Shown piece by piece: positions 60,197 through 61,386 of a stretch of 61,386 nt of DNA. Location: assembly GCA_005878095.1 (NCBI GenBank), contig VBNH01000062.1:1-61386 (forward strand), read 5' to 3'. Position 1 is the first letter of the stretch. Every line of letters starts with the position of its first letter. Source of the DNA: Gammaproteobacteria bacterium. GTDB taxonomy: Bacteria > Pseudomonadota > Gammaproteobacteria > Steroidobacterales > Steroidobacteraceae. Made by a program: the position numbers and the translations under genes. Below the pieces are notes generated by a model, which worked only from the letters and a program-made list of their open reading frames with translations, did not search any database and was not told the origin of the DNA.

Positions 60197-61386
60197 GATG
60201 ACAGCTACCGGACACAGCTGCTGCCGGCGTTCCAATGGCACGATCCGCGCATTCATCCGCTCGACGACACGTGGCTACTGACCATATTCACCATCGTGCC
60301 GGCGATCGCGCTGCCCTGGTTCATGAGCGGGCTGGAGATCGACTTTCGCGCCACGACGATGGGGCTGCTGACTCTTGGGGCAATCCACCTCGGCTTCACG
60401 GCCTTGTCCAGTCGGGAGACCCGCAACTCGATTCGGCTCACGCGGACGCTCACGACCCTGCACGCGCTCGGTGTCATCACGGTGGCGTTCATCTGGCAGC
60501 ACGCCGGCGGTGTGCAGAACCCGCTCTTTCTGCTGGTGTTCGCGCTGCCGGTCATTGGCGCCATCTTTCTTTCGCGCTGGCAGCCGTACCTCATGGCCAC
60601 GCTGGCCGCAGTCCTGGTGGCGCTCATGGCTTCGAGCCAGGCACCCGAGTTGCGCTGGTATGCACCCGCGGGCCTGAGCGTGGTGGCAGGCTGGCTGAGC
60701 GGCGTCCTCGTCAAGGCGACGGGTGCCGCGAATCAGCCGTTCGCGGGCTTCTACGCGCCCTCGGCGTACTTTGTGGTGCTGCTCGAAGCGTTCGTGATCA
60801 TGTTGTTCGCTTGCGCGGTCGTGGCGGAATATCTCGCCAGCGTCTTGGAGCGATTGCGCGGGCAGGTTGCCGCTGCCCGCGCCGAAACAGTGCGCAGTCA
60901 GGCGCTGTGGTCCGCGCTCCTGGAACAGCTGCCGCTGCCGGCGGTTCTGCTGGATGCCGATACGCACGAAGTCGTGGGTGCAAGCGCGCCCGCAGTGGCG
61001 AAGTTTTTCGGCGGTAATGAGGCGGTGGTTGGTCGCGACTTCTTCCAGGCGATCCACTTCTCCTACCCAGAGGCCGTGCAGCAGTTGATCGACGGCGCGG
61101 GCGGCGTGGAACCGCAGAGCATGGTTCGGTTGGGCGAACAACTGCTCGCAACCGAGGTGCGCGTGCAACACCTCGCGCAGAATGGGCGCCGCTTGGCCCT
61201 GGTCATGGTCAATGACACGACCGAGGCCCTGTGCGTGAGGGCCGCGCTCGACGTAGCCGAGCACGCCGCCCTGGTGGCGGACCCTCAGGGGCGCATCATG
61301 GCGTTCAACAGGCCCGCTCGCGCGCTCTTTTCCGGGACGGAAGTCGGTGCCGAGGTGTCGCGCCTGCTGCCGCAATTCGACCCGGG
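60176..61386 (+). CDS. Membrane PAS sensor with RegB-like quinone motif, truncated by window edge
   Basis: The frame is open from ATG 60176 to the end of the window (403 codons, no stop seen). About six transmembrane segments fill residues 25-215. Between TM3 and TM4 is GGVQNPLFLLVF (111-122), like the GGxxNPF quinone-site motif of RegB/PrrB sensors. A coiled linker (EYLASVLERLRGQVAAARAE) and two PAS-like regions follow (LPAVLLDADTHEVVGASAPA; AALVADPQGRIMAFNRPARA). A kinase domain is expected beyond the edge but cannot be seen. The start overlaps the beta-helix stop, and two more in-frame ATGs occur at codons 4 and 7. Confidence 0.82.
   Translation, partial: MNAMNAMDDSYRTQLLPAFQWHDPRIHPLDDTWLLTIFTIVPAIALPWFMSGLEIDFRATTMGLLTLGAIHLGFTALSSRETRNSIRLTRTLTTLHALGVITVAFIWQHAGGVQNPLFLLVFALPVIGAIFLSRWQPYLMATLAAVLVALMASSQAPELRWYAPAGLSVVAGWLSGVLVKATGAANQPFAGFYAPSAYFVVLLEAFVIMLFACAVVAEYLASVLERLRGQVAAARAETVRSQALWSALLEQLPLPAVLLDADTHEVVGASAPAVAKFFGGNEAVVGRDFFQAIHFSYPEAVQQLIDGAGGVEPQSMVRLGEQLLATEVRVQHLAQNGRRLALVMVNDTTEALCVRAALDVAEHAALVADPQGRIMAFNRPARALFSGTEVGAEVSRLLPQFDP

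Noticed and set aside
60235-61017. 260-codon open frame in another frame of the sensor gene
   Set aside because: It is Arg/Ala/His-rich shadow sequence, while the frame starting at 60176 has transmembrane helices, PAS-like regions and the operon overlap.

Overview
The window is a GC-rich bacterial chromosome segment with no rRNA, tRNA, insertion sequence, phage or CRISPR array that I can recognise. A separate-subunit complex I operon, a CysNC fusion, a DUF5062-type protein, a YhhQ-type queuosine transporter, RND efflux genes and many Gram-negative export signals point to a Proteobacterium, most likely a Gammaproteobacterium of the Nevskiales/Steroidobacter/Xanthomonad side. That placement is inference from gene content.

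Layout. 1-13055: end of nuoC and nuoD to nuoN, most junctions overlapping or a few bases apart. 13119-24637: a YncE-like propeller, the homogentisate genes hmgA and fahA with a coupled queuosine-precursor transporter, then exported proteins (small K/Q-rich protein, outer-membrane barrel, Gly/His-repeat protein, FG-GAP lipoprotein), a HAD hydrolase and a two-domain aspartic protease. 24638-28705: sulfate assimilation genes cysD-cysNC-cysQ behind a structured leader. 28746-34418: thiolase, three Lrp/AsnC regulators, ornithine cyclodeaminase, arginase and dodecin. 34450-41733: racemase, prolyl oligopeptidase, a minus-strand SCO-porin-phosphate-binding-like operon and a dihaem cytochrome. 41893-45679: a histidine kinase coupled to a REC-GGDEF-EAL protein. 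45769-50082: RND pump and adaptor. 50722-55928: NTF2-like protein, membrane protein, periplasmic trehalase, DUF2937-like and DUF5062-like proteins, then a diguanylate cyclase next to a PilZ protein.

56369 to the right edge is the most unusual part. A radical SAM protein, a SAM methyltransferase, a membrane-anchored parallel beta-helix protein and a membrane PAS sensor follow one another, and all three junctions are 4-nt ATGA overlaps. The sensor has a GG-x-x-NP motif in its membrane domain resembling the quinone-binding motif of RegB/PrrB, and it runs off the window. I do not recognise this gene combination as a described system.

Several starts had to be placed by hand: TTG for nuoE, CTG for cysNC, GTG for the FG-GAP lipoprotein, and possibly TTG for the radical SAM gene. 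Apparent terminators are GC-rich perfect hairpins without T-tracts.
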